From Priestia filamentosa (GTDB lineage Bacteria > Bacillota > Bacilli > Bacillales > Bacillaceae_H): a stretch of DNA of 64,000 nt. The number at the start of each line of letters is the position of its first letter. Position 1 is the stretch's first letter. Made by a program: the position numbers and the translations under genes. This document shows, piece by piece, positions 18,373 through 27,138 of the stretch. Location of the stretch: assembly GCF_900177535.1 (NCBI RefSeq), contig NZ_FXAJ01000002.1, forward strand, positions 682,001 through 746,000, read 5' to 3'. The notes beneath the pieces are model-generated. The model searched no databases, had not been told where the DNA came from, and saw only the letters and a program-made list of their open reading frames with translations.

Positions 18373-19817
18373 TTTTCCAACTCCTCATTCAATGTATCAC
18401 CAATTATTCTAATTCCTTGGATAATATCCTCTTCGTTCAATCTAGAGAACCCTAATCGAAACGTATTGCCTCCTCTTCCATCCGTGTAAAAAACATCCCC
18501 AGGAGAAAAAACAACTCCCTTTTCATAACACTTTTTCAAAAGTGTACGAGTATTAATTTCTTTTTCTAACTCTATAAAAAGATGAAGTCCCCCGTCTCCC
18601 GTTATTCTCTTTAATGGAATGTATTGATTACAAGCCTGAAGGGATAGTTCATATTTCTTCTTATAAACAGCCTTCGCTTTTTTTAAATATTTTTCAAAAT
18701 AGCCATCATGCAAATATTGAAAAAGCACTGCCTGATCCAGTGTGGAGGTGTGAATAGTCCTTGCTCTTTTCATACTTTCCAGCCAGTGAATTAATTCTTT
18801 ATCTGCTAAAATCCAACCAACACGTAAGCCTGGAAAAAGAATTTTTGAAAAGCTGCTGATGTAAATAACGTTGTTTCCAGATCCGGCGAAAGTCAATAAA
18901 GGTGCTAGATGGGAACCTGAGTAACGTAACTCCTCATTAAAACCATCTTCTATAATAGGAATTTGATATTTTGAAAAGAGTTTCATGATTTTGGTCCTTT
19001 TTTCAGAGGAGGTCACAATCCCGGTCGGATTATGATAGGACGGAATTAAATATGCAAAATCAAAATCCGCTTGTGATAAGCTTTTCTCAACTTGATCAAT
19101 ATCGATACCATCATCCTTCATGTCTATCCCATGGACCTCAAGTCCATGTAATCGAAAAAGTTTTAATGCGGTATGATGAGTAGGATTTTCACATATAATA
19201 CGTCCTGATTTTTTAGTTAGGGAAGACAAGAGGATATCCAGCCCCTCAGTGAAGCCATTTGTAATAAGAATATCCTTATTCGAAATATCTATCCCTTTCA
19301 TTTCCATATAGTGTAGAAGGTAATTTATTAGGGGTTTATAACCTTTTGCATATCCGTAGTTCAAAACAATATCTCCTTCAATTGACATCCGAGTGAGAAA
19401 AGCCCTTTTAAAGTTTTCCATATCAAAAAGCTTTTCGTCTGGCGCAATGCTATTGAATGAAATCATTCCTTTTTCCCAGCGAACACCATGTTTCATCAAA
19501 TCTAATTCATCCGCTAGCAAGGTAGCGGTATTGACCTTTTCCTTCCAGTCTAGTTTTATAGATGGTGTTTTGGATACATCGACTTTCCCTACAAAATTTC
19601 CTTTCCCCTTTATCGCATAAATGAGGCCTTCTTGTTCTAAGTCCGCGTAAGCTGTGAGAACAGTATTTCTACTGACCGATAATAATTTACTGAGTTCTCG
19701 GGTAGATGGAAGCTTCTGGTCCTCCAACAGGTGTCCTTTCATAATCATTTTTTTAAAGTAATCCTTTAATTGAATATAAACCGGCCGATTATCCGTAAGC
19801 TTAAAATCATTAAACAC
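18369..19817 (-). CDS. MocR/GntR-family regulator with aminotransferase domain (DdlR-like)
   Basis: 482 residues. N-terminal GntR winged helix (about 10-75; PSTRELSKLLSVSRNTVLTAY) fused to a fold-type I aminotransferase domain from about 110. That domain has the N-P-T-G motif (YHNPTG) and PLP lysine in ISSFSKILFPGLRVGW. MocR regulators sense PLP or PLP-amino acid adducts. DdlR of Brevibacillus, a MocR protein, activates a ddl gene, and the overlap with ddl here argues for the same role. An inverted repeat at 19919-19943 upstream is a possible binding site. Confidence 0.88.
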   Translation of the reverse strand: MFNDFKLTDNRPVYIQLKDYFKKMIMKGHLLEDQKLPSTRELSKLLSVSRNTVLTAYADLEQEGLIYAIKGKGNFVGKVDVSKTPSIKLDWKEKVNTATLLADELDLMKHGVRWEKGMISFNSIAPDEKLFDMENFKRAFLTRMSIEGDIVLNYGYAKGYKPLINYLLHYMEMKGIDISNKDILITNGFTEGLDILLSSLTKKSGRIICENPTHHTALKLFRLHGLEVHGIDMKDDGIDIDQVEKSLSQADFDFAYLIPSYHNPTGIVTSSEKRTKIMKLFSKYQIPIIEDGFNEELRYSGSHLAPLLTFAGSGNNVIYISSFSKILFPGLRVGWILADKELIHWLESMKRARTIHTSTLDQAVLFQYLHDGYFEKYLKKAKAVYKKKYELSLQACNQYIPLKRITGDGGLHLFIELEKEINTRTLLKKCYEKGVVFSPGDVFYTDGRGGNTFRLGFSRLNEEDIIQGIRIIGDTLNEELEK

Positions 19818-20162
19818 TTCCTTTTCCCCCTTGCTATCATTTTTACATAAGTCAACGCTACCTCAAAAGGTCCACCACATATGTATTTTCTTTAACTAGC
19901 GGTATGGTTTTATTCCCCATCTATATAGTTTATACATATAGATAATATTGTTATTTAAAATTCACTTTATCTTCCTTCTTTTACTTTAGCGATATTCCGC
20001 GTTATAAAATAACTCCCTGTTCCCGGGTTACACATTTTCCTATGCAACCGAAATATGAGCAGAATTACAATTTTGAATGGAGATTGTCTTTGCACCTAAA
20101 CTAGCGTCGTGAATTCACATAAATAAAAAGGATACTGTTCATCAGCATCCTTTTTATTTATG
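19818..20162. promoter_or_regulatory. Upstream region of MocR operon with inverted repeat
   Basis: 345 bases between the MocR and SLAP genes. ATCTATA / TATAGAT inverted repeat at 19919-19943 is a candidate regulator site. The left end carries the MocR leader; the right end carries the SLAP terminator. Confidence 0.4.
20121..20160 (-). terminator. Terminator of SLAP-domain gene
   Basis: AAATAAAAAGGATACTG / CAGCATCCTTTTTATTT hairpin with one mismatch and 5-base loop, T run on the minus strand, just after the stop codon. Confidence 0.8.
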
Positions 20163-20576
20163 TTAGGTTATAATTCCCTCTTGATAATCCTCTATCTTTT
20201 TAAGTATCTCTAATTGACCATTTTCAAAAGTGATCTGCGGTGTATAACTATCCTTTGGAAATATAAAGGTCCAGGGCATACTTACCTCAGGTGGAATAGT
20301 CAGCGCAGGTAGAGTGAATACCTTGTCTGCGATCACCTCTCCCCCTATGCTGTAAAGTAACCTTGTGTTCATAAAAGTAAAAAGATAATCCGTACAATTA
20401 TGGACCAATACAGTCACTAGTAGGTCTTCGTTATGGTTGATTGCTTCTCGTATGGGAGAGCAAAAAATGGCGGAGTCTTTTAGATGTTTTGTTTCATTAA
20501 AAATTCTTTTAATATTTTGTCGGTCCTGATCAGCTAATGCTCTATCCCAAGACGTTTCAAATTGTAATTGTCGCAT
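20163..20576 (-). CDS. SLAP-domain protein
   Basis: 137 residues from ATG at 20576, preceded by AAGGTGG; the GTG at 20588 lies inside that site. The protein is a single SLAP (Ser-Leu-Ala-Pro) domain of Bacillaceae: WDRALADQDRQNI near the start, then FCSPIREAINH, VTVLVHN, and FTLPALTIPPEVSMPWTFIFP towards the end. The domain occurs in accessory-Sec/S-layer-related proteins; its function is not known. No signal peptide here. Isolated gene with its own terminator. Confidence 0.75.
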   Translation of the reverse strand: MRQLQFETSWDRALADQDRQNIKRIFNETKHLKDSAIFCSPIREAINHNEDLLVTVLVHNCTDYLFTFMNTRLLYSIGGEVIADKVFTLPALTIPPEVSMPWTFIFPKDSYTPQITFENGQLEILKKIEDYQEGIIT

Positions 20577-21056
20577 GATTATAACCACCTTTTGAAGGTT
20601 AAGTGTAACATAAGTAGAAGAAAGACTGAATTAAACTAATTTGTCTCATTCATTGATGAATGAAAATATCCTTGTTCAATTCTATCTCATAATCTTACTA
20701 TATTAAGAAATAATTTCGGTTTATCTTTATAGAACGGGCGTAGAAAACTTTATCTTGAACAATATGAAATGATGAACCCTTCTTCATCAATAAGGTGGTA
20801 ACAAACCAAAAAAAGCTTAAAAATTATTTAAGCTTTTCCATATGAACCTCAAAATTAAATGTATTTTTCTCCCTTTTGTAAATAAGGGTTTTCAGCATTT
20901 AAGTATGTGCTTTTTAATTGTTTTTATTTTAGAATAGTTAACTTTTAGAACATTGTATTAACAAAAAATGTATGATGAAGTAGTCACTATTATACGTAAG
21001 ATAACAATATACAATATCATATCAAACCGCGTTCCTATCAAAAGCTTCTCTCATTT
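20577..21056. other. Gene-free stretch
   Basis: 480 bases with no supportable gene. It holds a hairpin AAAAGCTTAAA / TTTAAGCTTTT at 20811-20837 (terminator-like but far from any gene end) and the right copy of the 42-bp repeat at 20928-20969. Confidence 0.5.
20928..20969. repeat. 42-bp direct repeat, right copy
   Basis: Same-orientation partner of 15988-16029 (38 of 42 identical). A shorter related string TTTTAGAATAGTT also occurs at about 22546, upstream of the EIIA gene. Confidence 0.65.
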
Positions 21057-21854
21057 TTATAATTTAACTATTTTCGTTTCCACGCCAAAATGGTCAGATA
21101 CAACTAATTTGTTCGTATTATTAAAGATTACATTTGAATATTCTACCTGAACAGATTTATTTGTTAGAATTAAATCAATTCTTAAGTCTTCCTTGTTGTC
21201 ACTCCAACCCATAATTTTACCTTTCACTGTAATTCCTTCATCCTTTTTCTCCGCAAGATGGTATGTGTCATAAAGACCATGAGTTAGCAAGTATTCATAG
21301 CCTTCTCCTTTAAGAAAAGCATTGTTGTTAAAGTCTCCCATCAGAAAGAATGTTTCATCCTTCTTTACATGTTGAAGAAGGTGATCTGCTTGAGTTTTAA
21401 ATGGTTCCTCTTCATCATGCCACCATCCCATATGACATGAGTAAAAGGAAATAGGTTTGTTATTGTATGTAATTGTAGTACCGACAATTTTTCGTGTTTT
21501 CCAATGATTAATCACGTCTGTTCCCTTAGAAACAAAAAATGAATGGTTCTCTATCATCGGATGCTTTGTTAGGATAGCCACTCCTTCTTCGTATGTTTCA
21601 TAAGCCATATGAGCAAGATCCCAAAAGAACGAGTATTCAGTACTACCTAATGATTTAAGTTCCTGTAACAATACGAGTGCAAAATTGTTTTCTCTTATAT
21701 TGTCATATATATATGGCTTATCAATAGATTGACTTACCTCTTGTAGGGAGATAACATCATATGATTTTTCCTGGATGATTTGCGCTAAATACTTTATTTT
21801 CTCTATTTGATCTTCCTCCTGCCAGGAATGACAGTTTAAAGTTAAGATTTTCAT
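21057..21854 (-). CDS. Endonuclease/exonuclease/phosphatase (EEP) family hydrolase
   Basis: 265 residues, DNase I-like fold. Metal and catalytic residues appear in order: Asn in TLNCHSW (7), Glu in ISLQEVSQS (about 39), His in FYSCHMGWW, Asp-x-Asn in FLMGDFNNN and Asp-His in VVSDHFGVE. The family cleaves phosphodiesters or phosphomonoesters. There is no signal peptide, so it is cytosolic. It lies downstream of PTS EIIA and may act on the imported sugar phosphate or a related phosphodiester. GGAGG lies 11 bases upstream. A terminator between EIIA and this gene may limit read-through. Confidence 0.85.
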   Translation of the reverse strand: MKILTLNCHSWQEEDQIEKIKYLAQIIQEKSYDVISLQEVSQSIDKPYIYDNIRENNFALVLLQELKSLGSTEYSFFWDLAHMAYETYEEGVAILTKHPMIENHSFFVSKGTDVINHWKTRKIVGTTITYNNKPISFYSCHMGWWHDEEEPFKTQADHLLQHVKKDETFFLMGDFNNNAFLKGEGYEYLLTHGLYDTYHLAEKKDEGITVKGKIMGWSDNKEDLRIDLILTNKSVQVEYSNVIFNNTNKLVVSDHFGVETKIVKL

Positions 21855-21933
21855 TTAGTTTATACCTCCGATTGACTTTAGGTATTCGGTTAAAGCGCAC
21901 GTTGAATAAAAAGGTTTTCCTCTTGTAGCAATT

Positions 21934-21962
21934 AAAAAGGAGGAGAAACTCCTCCTTTTTTA
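21934..21962. terminator. Terminator between EIIA and EEP genes
   Basis: 12-bp perfect stem AAAAAGGAGGAG / CTCCTCCTTTTT with 3-base loop and T runs on both strands. It is 70 bases downstream of the EIIA stop and 80 upstream of the EEP start. Confidence 0.8.
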
Positions 21963-22030
21963 AAAGATTTACAATCTATCTATTAAAACAAAACGTATTT
22001 GTTTTTAGCCATTTGACTATTTAGAATAAG

Positions 22031-22528
22031 TTATTTTAAATTACACTTTAAAAGTAACTCTTGTCGTGACACCTCTGAAGTAGAGACTTGGTCCATATTA
22101 TCTAATTTTTCTAGAGTATTTGTAATAATAATAGGGGTAACAATCTCTTTATTTTTACTTTCTAAGAAATGGATATCAAAGGTTGATAACACATCGCCTA
22201 CTTTTACAGATTGTCCTTCTTCTACAAATGTTTCAAATCCTTCACCTCTAAGATCAACTGTCTCTAATCCAACATGAATTAGAATTTCTACGCCGTTTAC
22301 AGACTTAATTCCTATCGCATGTTTAGTTGGAAAAACTTGAACGATCTTACCCTCAACTGGGGATACAAGCTTCCCTTCTTTTGGGATGATCGCTATACCA
22401 TCTCCCATCATTTTATTTGAGAAAACAGGATCAGGTACTTCTGCTAAGGAAATAACTTCTCCATTAAGAGGCGAATATATTTCTTCTGTTTGAGTTTTGA
22501 CTTTCTTTTGAAATAAATTTTTAAACAT
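22031..22528 (-). CDS. PTS glucose-family EIIA component
   Basis: 165 residues, stand-alone Crr/GlcA-type IIA domain. Active His85 lies in EILIHVGLETVDL with partner His70 in FPTKHAIGI; the GDGIAIIP and PVEGKI strands are typical. It accepts phosphate from HPr and passes it to the IIB domain. The EIICB at 24243 lacks a IIA domain, so this gene supplies it. It is separated from the RpiR gene by 134 bases on the same strand. Confidence 0.9.
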   Translation of the reverse strand: MFKNLFQKKVKTQTEEIYSPLNGEVISLAEVPDPVFSNKMMGDGIAIIPKEGKLVSPVEGKIVQVFPTKHAIGIKSVNGVEILIHVGLETVDLRGEGFETFVEEGQSVKVGDVLSTFDIHFLESKNKEIVTPIIITNTLEKLDNMDQVSTSEVSRQELLLKCNLK

Positions 22529-22662
22529 TTATGTCAGCTCCTATGTTTTAGAATAGTTCTTTGATACATGTGGTGAAAGACGATTCATTTGTTTCAAAAA
22601 GATATATGTATAGTACTTAAATTTGTATATTTTAATAGATTTCTTCTCTTTGTTATAACTTA

Positions 22663-23439
22663 TTAGGATTCTTCATTTTGAGACACTTTAATATGTTGTC
22701 GGTACTCAACATACTTTCGAAACAATGTTTCCCCAACAATAAAAAAGGTAGAAAAAGTCGGAACTGTAGTGCCATCACTTAACTTAGTTTCTGAGCAATT
22801 AGCATATAAGTTGTAGGGAGTCATTCTGGCTAACACGTTATTTCTTAAATTTGTTATAGAAATGAAGGGAATTCCTTTAGAAACGATCGATTGCACTGTA
22901 GGAACCATTATCGGTGTATCACCTGATAAGGAGATAATAATAATAACATCTCGAACCGTTACATCTCTGATAATCATCTCAAACTCCGAATGAACTCGTA
23001 TAACATGTAAGTAGCGCTGCACAGCACGAAACATTCTTTGTAGTTCATATGCGCAATTCAACTGTAAATCCCCAGTTCCATAAACAAATATCCGCTCAGA
23101 TTGCTCTATTAGCTCACATATCTCATGAAAATTTTTGGTTTTCGTATATTTTAGAGTTTCTTGTATGTCTGTGCTCAATACCTCCATACTGCTTACTTGC
23201 TCACTCGGTCCTTCTTGGTCTTCCCATTTTAAAAAAACACGAAATTCACTATAACCACTAAAACCTAGTTTTTGGGCTAAGCGGAGAATGGATGAACGAG
23301 AAACATTGCATTTGTCTGCTAAACTGTTGATTCCTAACTCATAGCACGAACTTTTATGATTTAAAACGTATTTTAAGATATGAAAATCATTTTCATGTAA
23401 TTGATTATAGTGTTTGTTAATTAACTCTTCTAACTTCAT
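22663..23439 (-). CDS. RpiR/MurR-family sugar-phosphate regulator
   Basis: 258 residues. N-terminal HTH_6 (about 1-75; SLADKCNVSRSSILRLAQKLGFSGYSEF) and C-terminal SIS sugar-phosphate-binding domain (about 105-240; FVYGTGD, and ISLSGDTP with the conserved Ser-Gly). Such proteins sense phosphorylated sugars; MalR (YfiA), which activates the maltose PTS locus of B. subtilis, is a member. It is divergent from the EIICB gene and probably controls it and the EIIA/EEP genes. The 800-base gap carries a candidate inverted repeat (24035-24053). Confidence 0.88.
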   Translation of the reverse strand: MKLEELINKHYNQLHENDFHILKYVLNHKSSCYELGINSLADKCNVSRSSILRLAQKLGFSGYSEFRVFLKWEDQEGPSEQVSSMEVLSTDIQETLKYTKTKNFHEICELIEQSERIFVYGTGDLQLNCAYELQRMFRAVQRYLHVIRVHSEFEMIIRDVTVRDVIIIISLSGDTPIMVPTVQSIVSKGIPFISITNLRNNVLARMTPYNLYANCSETKLSDGTTVPTFSTFFIVGETLFRKYVEYRQHIKVSQNEES

Positions 23440-23667
23440 TATTTTTATGCCCTCCCCAGTTTTTTATATTCTATCACATTCTTTAATACGTAAAGGAGAG
23501 GACGCAAAATCAAAAGAACAAGAAGTTTTCATGATTTTTATATCTTTCTATTTACCCCTATTCATTAATATAGATTTTAAAATATACTCTAAAATTCCGT
23601 GCGGTTCTTTATGATTTGTTCTAAGAAATAGAAATACAATATTTGTTTTATAAGGACTTCACCCCTT

Positions 23668-23816
23668 GTGATAACTATTAAAGTTTTCTTTATATACCTT
23701 CTGTTCAATATTGTCACCGCTTGCATTATCTTTATAGCATATGTAAAAAAAGGCAACAATAAATCACAAGCATTATGGGCCTAATCACAGTTTTTGTTCT
23801 TTTTCTCATCTTCTAG
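23668..23816 (+). pseudogene. Possible frameshifted small membrane protein
   Basis: From GTG at 23668 the reading gives a hydrophobic helix, a basic turn (YVKKGNNKSQALWA), then a stop at 23782. Moving to the next frame at that point continues as LITVFVLFLIF and a stop, which would complete a two-helix protein of about 49 residues. The pattern (helix, KKGN, W-A-L, helix) is common in small Bacillus membrane proteins. No Shine-Dalgarno is visible, so this is tentative. Confidence 0.3.
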
Positions 23817-24105
23817 GAATTTTCCCACCAACGATAGATTTACTCAATGAACTCTAAAATTTAAAAGACATCAGGGCCCAATTCATAGTTGATTGAAACA
23901 CAAAAGCAACTGAGTATATGAGCTATTTTAAATGCTTAGCAGAATAAAAGTTTTTCCTTCTTAACCTCCTTCTCCATACTACTTCTCTACATTTAATGGT
24001 GAACAAGAGAAAATTCCCATCCTCTGTGAAAAATCACAATAATAGTGATTGTGACCAGTTTGCTTTCGAATTATTGCTGAAAGGAAAATATGTGTGTGAA
24101 AATAA

Positions 24106-24119
24106 GGAAAACGTTCCCT
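24106..24119. promoter_or_regulatory. cre-like site (CcpA)
   Basis: GGAAAACGTTCCCT matches the catabolite-response consensus TGWAARCGYTWNCW at 12 of 14 positions, about 125 bases before the PTS EIICB gene; a sensible place for carbon catabolite control. Confidence 0.5.
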
Positions 24120-24242
24120 ACTATGAAGGAGGAAATCATATGTAATCAAAATAGCATTGAGAAAGCAAGACCCTGCCTGTTTCCTATGGTTTTTGAGCAT
24201 CAAGGAATTATTTTTGTTATTTGAATGAGGAGGTTTTATTTT

Positions 24243-25844
24243 ATGATGAAAGCGGTTCAACGTTTCGGCGGAGCAATGTATGTACCCGTTATGCTTTTTT
24301 CGTTCGCAGGTATAGTAGTGGGGCTAACTATTTTACTTCAAAACCCTCAGTTAATGGGTAATCTTGCAGATCCTGATGGTCTTTTGTATAAGTTTAGTTA
24401 TATCATTCAAGAAGGTGGATGGACAGTATTTAGACAAATGCCCATTTTATTCGCAATCGGAATTCCAATTGCCTTAGCAAAAACAGCTCAAGCCAGAGCC
24501 TGCATGGAATCACTTGTTGTATATTTAACATTTAACTATTTTGTAAGCGCTATCTTGACTCTCTGGGGAAACAAATTCCGTGTGGATATGAATGCCGATA
24601 TTGGCGGTGTAAGCGGACTAACGGAAATAGCTGGTATTAAAACATTAGATACAAGTATTATAGGATCCATTTTAGTCAGTTGTATTGTTGTTTATATTCA
24701 TAATCGTTATTTTGATAAAAAACTACCCGATTTTCTAGGGATTTTTCAAGGCTCTACTTATGTTTTTTTTATCTCATTTTTTGTCATGCTTCCACTTGCA
24801 TTTATTGTTACGTTTATTTGGCCCATTGTTCAGGGAGGCATCGCATCCTTACAAGGTATTCTCGTTTCTTCAGGCGTTTTTGGAGTAGGTTTGTACACAT
24901 TCTTGGAACGAGCTTTAATTCCAACTGGCTTACATCACTTTGTGTATACTCCATTTATTTATGGACCAGCTATAGTAAACGGTGGGATTAACACGTATTG
25001 GATCGAACATCTCAATCAATATGCTTCTAGTGCGTTATCATTGAAAGAACTCTTCCCTCAAGGAGGATTCGCTCTTCATGGGAATTCAAAAATATTTGGT
25101 GTTTTGGGAATTGCATTGGCTATCTATGCAACTGCCAAACGAGAGAAAAAGAAGGTAGTCGCTGGATTACTAATACCGGCTACCTTAACGGCTGTTGTTG
25201 CTGGTATAACAGAACCTATTGAATTTACTTTCCTCTTCATTTCCCCACTTTTATTTATTGTACATGCTCTTTTAGCGGGGATAATGGCAGCGACTATGTA
25301 TGCCTTTGGTATTGTTGGAAACATGGGCGGGGGGATGATCGAAATGGCAACTCAAAATTGGATACCACTCTTTCATAATCATTGGATGACTTACGTGAAA
25401 CAATGGATGATTGGTCTTTCCTTTACCGCTATTTACTTCTTTACTTTCCGTTACTTAATTGTGAAGCTGAATGTGGCAACCCCAGGTCGTGAAAAAGAAA
25501 ATGGAACCGATGCCAAACTCTATACAAAGAAAGATTATAAAGCCCAAAAACAACATGGTTCAAATAAGGATGCAGCCCCTGCAGATGCTTATTCTAATCA
25601 AGCTCTGCTTGTACTCGAGGCGTTAGGTGGAGCGGATAATATTTCAGATGTTTCAAATTGTGCAACCCGCTTGCGTGTTAGCGTTATTGATGAAACAAAA
25701 GTACAAACAGACGCCGATTTTCGTGCCAGTGGTGCCCATGGGGTTGTCCGAAAAGGTACCGCTATTCAAGTCATTATAGGCCTTTCTGTTCCTCAAGTAA
25801 GAGAGAGAGTTGAGCGGTTTATTACCAAAGCTAATGCTCAATAA
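24243..25844 (+). CDS. PTS EIICB, alpha-glucoside/maltose-type
   Basis: 533 residues from ATG at 24243, preceded by GAGGAGG. N-terminal EIIC membrane domain of the glucose superfamily (about 1-420, roughly ten segments; FAIGIPIALAK and the GITEPIEFTFLF motif, in which Glu binds sugar). A linker follows, then the EIIB domain with phospho-Cys473 in SDVSNCATRL. Its length and sequence fit the alpha-glucoside group (MalP/GlvC type). It imports and phosphorylates a sugar. No 6-phospho-alpha-glucosidase lies beside it. It is monocistronic with terminator at 25870. Confidence 0.9.
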   Translation: MMKAVQRFGGAMYVPVMLFSFAGIVVGLTILLQNPQLMGNLADPDGLLYKFSYIIQEGGWTVFRQMPILFAIGIPIALAKTAQARACMESLVVYLTFNYFVSAILTLWGNKFRVDMNADIGGVSGLTEIAGIKTLDTSIIGSILVSCIVVYIHNRYFDKKLPDFLGIFQGSTYVFFISFFVMLPLAFIVTFIWPIVQGGIASLQGILVSSGVFGVGLYTFLERALIPTGLHHFVYTPFIYGPAIVNGGINTYWIEHLNQYASSALSLKELFPQGGFALHGNSKIFGVLGIALAIYATAKREKKKVVAGLLIPATLTAVVAGITEPIEFTFLFISPLLFIVHALLAGIMAATMYAFGIVGNMGGGMIEMATQNWIPLFHNHWMTYVKQWMIGLSFTAIYFFTFRYLIVKLNVATPGREKENGTDAKLYTKKDYKAQKQHGSNKDAAPADAYSNQALLVLEALGGADNISDVSNCATRLRVSVIDETKVQTDADFRASGAHGVVRKGTAIQVIIGLSVPQVRERVERFITKANAQ

Positions 25845-25869
25845 GTTTTTCTATATATTTATAAATGTG

Positions 25870-25910
25870 AAAAAAGCCGTACCATTTTGTTGAATGATAC
25901 GGCTTTTTTG
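25870..25910. terminator. Bidirectional terminator
   Basis: AAAAAAGCCGTA / TACGGCTTTTTT stem (plus inner CCATT/AATGA pairing) with T runs both ways, between PTS EIICB and the convergent hpa operon end. Confidence 0.85.
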
Positions 25911-25923
25911 TTTGTTTTTTTTA

Positions 25924-26313
25924 TTACGATTGCTTGAAGCGTTCATGTATATTATTTTGTTTGTACGTTCCCCCTTCACTAAACTCCATTAATTCCATTG
26001 AAAGAGCTAAGTATCTTTTTTCAAACAAACAAGCGAAATGCTCCTTCATCACCTCAAAAAGTTCATTACATACTTTATCTTTCTCCCCTGGAGAACGCCC
26101 GGCTCCAATCTTTAAAGTAGCATGTACAAATGCATCATCTTCTTTTCCATCAGCTATCTGATAATGTGTAAGTTCCACTGCTCTTGAACGAATTCCTCCT
26201 ACAGGAAAGGTGCCGTTTTGCGCTATGAGCGTGCTATTCACTTTCTCAAGTAATGTTAGAATATCTATTTCTTCCTTTATATTATCTGTGTACTCCACAA
26301 TAAAATGAGGCAT
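25924..26313 (-). CDS. hpaF: 5-carboxymethyl-2-hydroxymuconate isomerase (HpaF)
   Basis: 129 residues, tautomerase superfamily. Pro2 after the start Met is the catalytic base (MPHFIVEYTDN). VGGIRSRAVEL and HATLKIGAGRSPGEKD are the family's conserved blocks. It isomerises 5-carboxymethyl-2-hydroxymuconate in 4-hydroxyphenylacetate breakdown. Last gene of the hpa operon before the terminator. Confidence 0.9.
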   Translation of the reverse strand: MPHFIVEYTDNIKEEIDILTLLEKVNSTLIAQNGTFPVGGIRSRAVELTHYQIADGKEDDAFVHATLKIGAGRSPGEKDKVCNELFEVMKEHFACLFEKRYLALSMELMEFSEGGTYKQNNIHERFKQS

Positions 26314-26340
26314 CTTTTCCCTCCTCTAAAGAAACCGCTA

Positions 26341-27138
26341 TCAGTTATGATTTACAGTGCTTTCTTTAACATTCATTTTACTCTTTCTATTAAATTTAGA
26401 ATCACCAACAATTATATTTTCTAATTTCCCAAGTCCTTCAATTTCCGTCACTACTTTATCCCCTGCTTTAACTCCTTTAAGGCCTTCTGGTGTACCTGTT
26501 AAAATAACGTCTCCCTTATCTAAAGTCATAAAACTGCTTAAGTATTCAATCAATGCCGGAATGTCGAAAATCATATCCTTCGTTGTTCCTTTTTGGGTAA
26601 GTTCATCGTTAATATAAGTACGTATTTGTAGATTCATTGGATCTTTGATATCATCCTTATCCGTCAGCCATGGTCCAATAGGCGTACATGTATCACGATT
26701 TTTCACCCGTAAGTTCGGACGATAATAGTTTTCAAGATAATCGCGAATCGCATAATCATTAGCGATGGTGTACCCCGCCACATAATGATAGGCATCTGTG
26801 CGCTTTACATTTCTAGTTTTTTGACCTATTACGACTGCAAGTTCACACTCATAATGCATATAGTCAACACCGTCTGGACGATGTGTTTCCGCTTTATGTC
26901 CTACAAATGTGTTAGGACCTTTTAAAAAGACAAGCGGTTCTTCTGGAGCATTAAACGCAAGTTCTTTGGCATGGTCCGCGTAATTGAGACCTAAAGCAAA
27001 AACGGTTCGAGGCTGAACAGGTGGCAACCAGATAACTCCATCTTCTGACAAGAGCCGTCCATCAGTTAGACGGAGTAAACCGTTTTCTTCAACCGCATCA
27101 TGTATCCCGCCGCTATAAGCTATACGAGCTCTCTTCAT
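26341..27138 (-). CDS. hpaG2: Fumarylacetoacetate-hydrolase family, HpaG C-terminal type (decarboxylase/isomerase)
   Basis: 265 residues, FAH fold. The E-C-E metal motif in MHYECELAVVIG (about 95), YTIANDYAIRDY, and GTPEGL near the C-terminus are all intact. It matches the C-terminal half of enterobacterial HpcE/HpaG, which decarboxylates 5-oxopent-3-ene-1,2,5-tricarboxylate and isomerises the product. Its start overlaps the stop of the next FAH gene by 4 bases, so the two halves are co-translated subunits here rather than one fused protein. Confidence 0.85.
   Translation of the reverse strand: MKRARIAYSGGIHDAVEENGLLRLTDGRLLSEDGVIWLPPVQPRTVFALGLNYADHAKELAFNAPEEPLVFLKGPNTFVGHKAETHRPDGVDYMHYECELAVVIGQKTRNVKRTDAYHYVAGYTIANDYAIRDYLENYYRPNLRVKNRDTCTPIGPWLTDKDDIKDPMNLQIRTYINDELTQKGTTKDMIFDIPALIEYLSSFMTLDKGDVILTGTPEGLKGVKAGDKVVTEIEGLGKLENIIVGDSKFNRKSKMNVKESTVNHN

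Larger units (their letters stand above)
23440..24242. promoter_or_regulatory. Long regulatory gap before PTS EIICB
   Basis: 803 bases. Contents: a possible frameshifted small membrane-protein gene (23668-23816), inverted repeat CACAAT-N7-ATTGTG (24035-24053), cre-like site (24106-24119), and a start-stop element ATG-TAA after a perfect Shine-Dalgarno (24128-24145). Confidence 0.5.
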
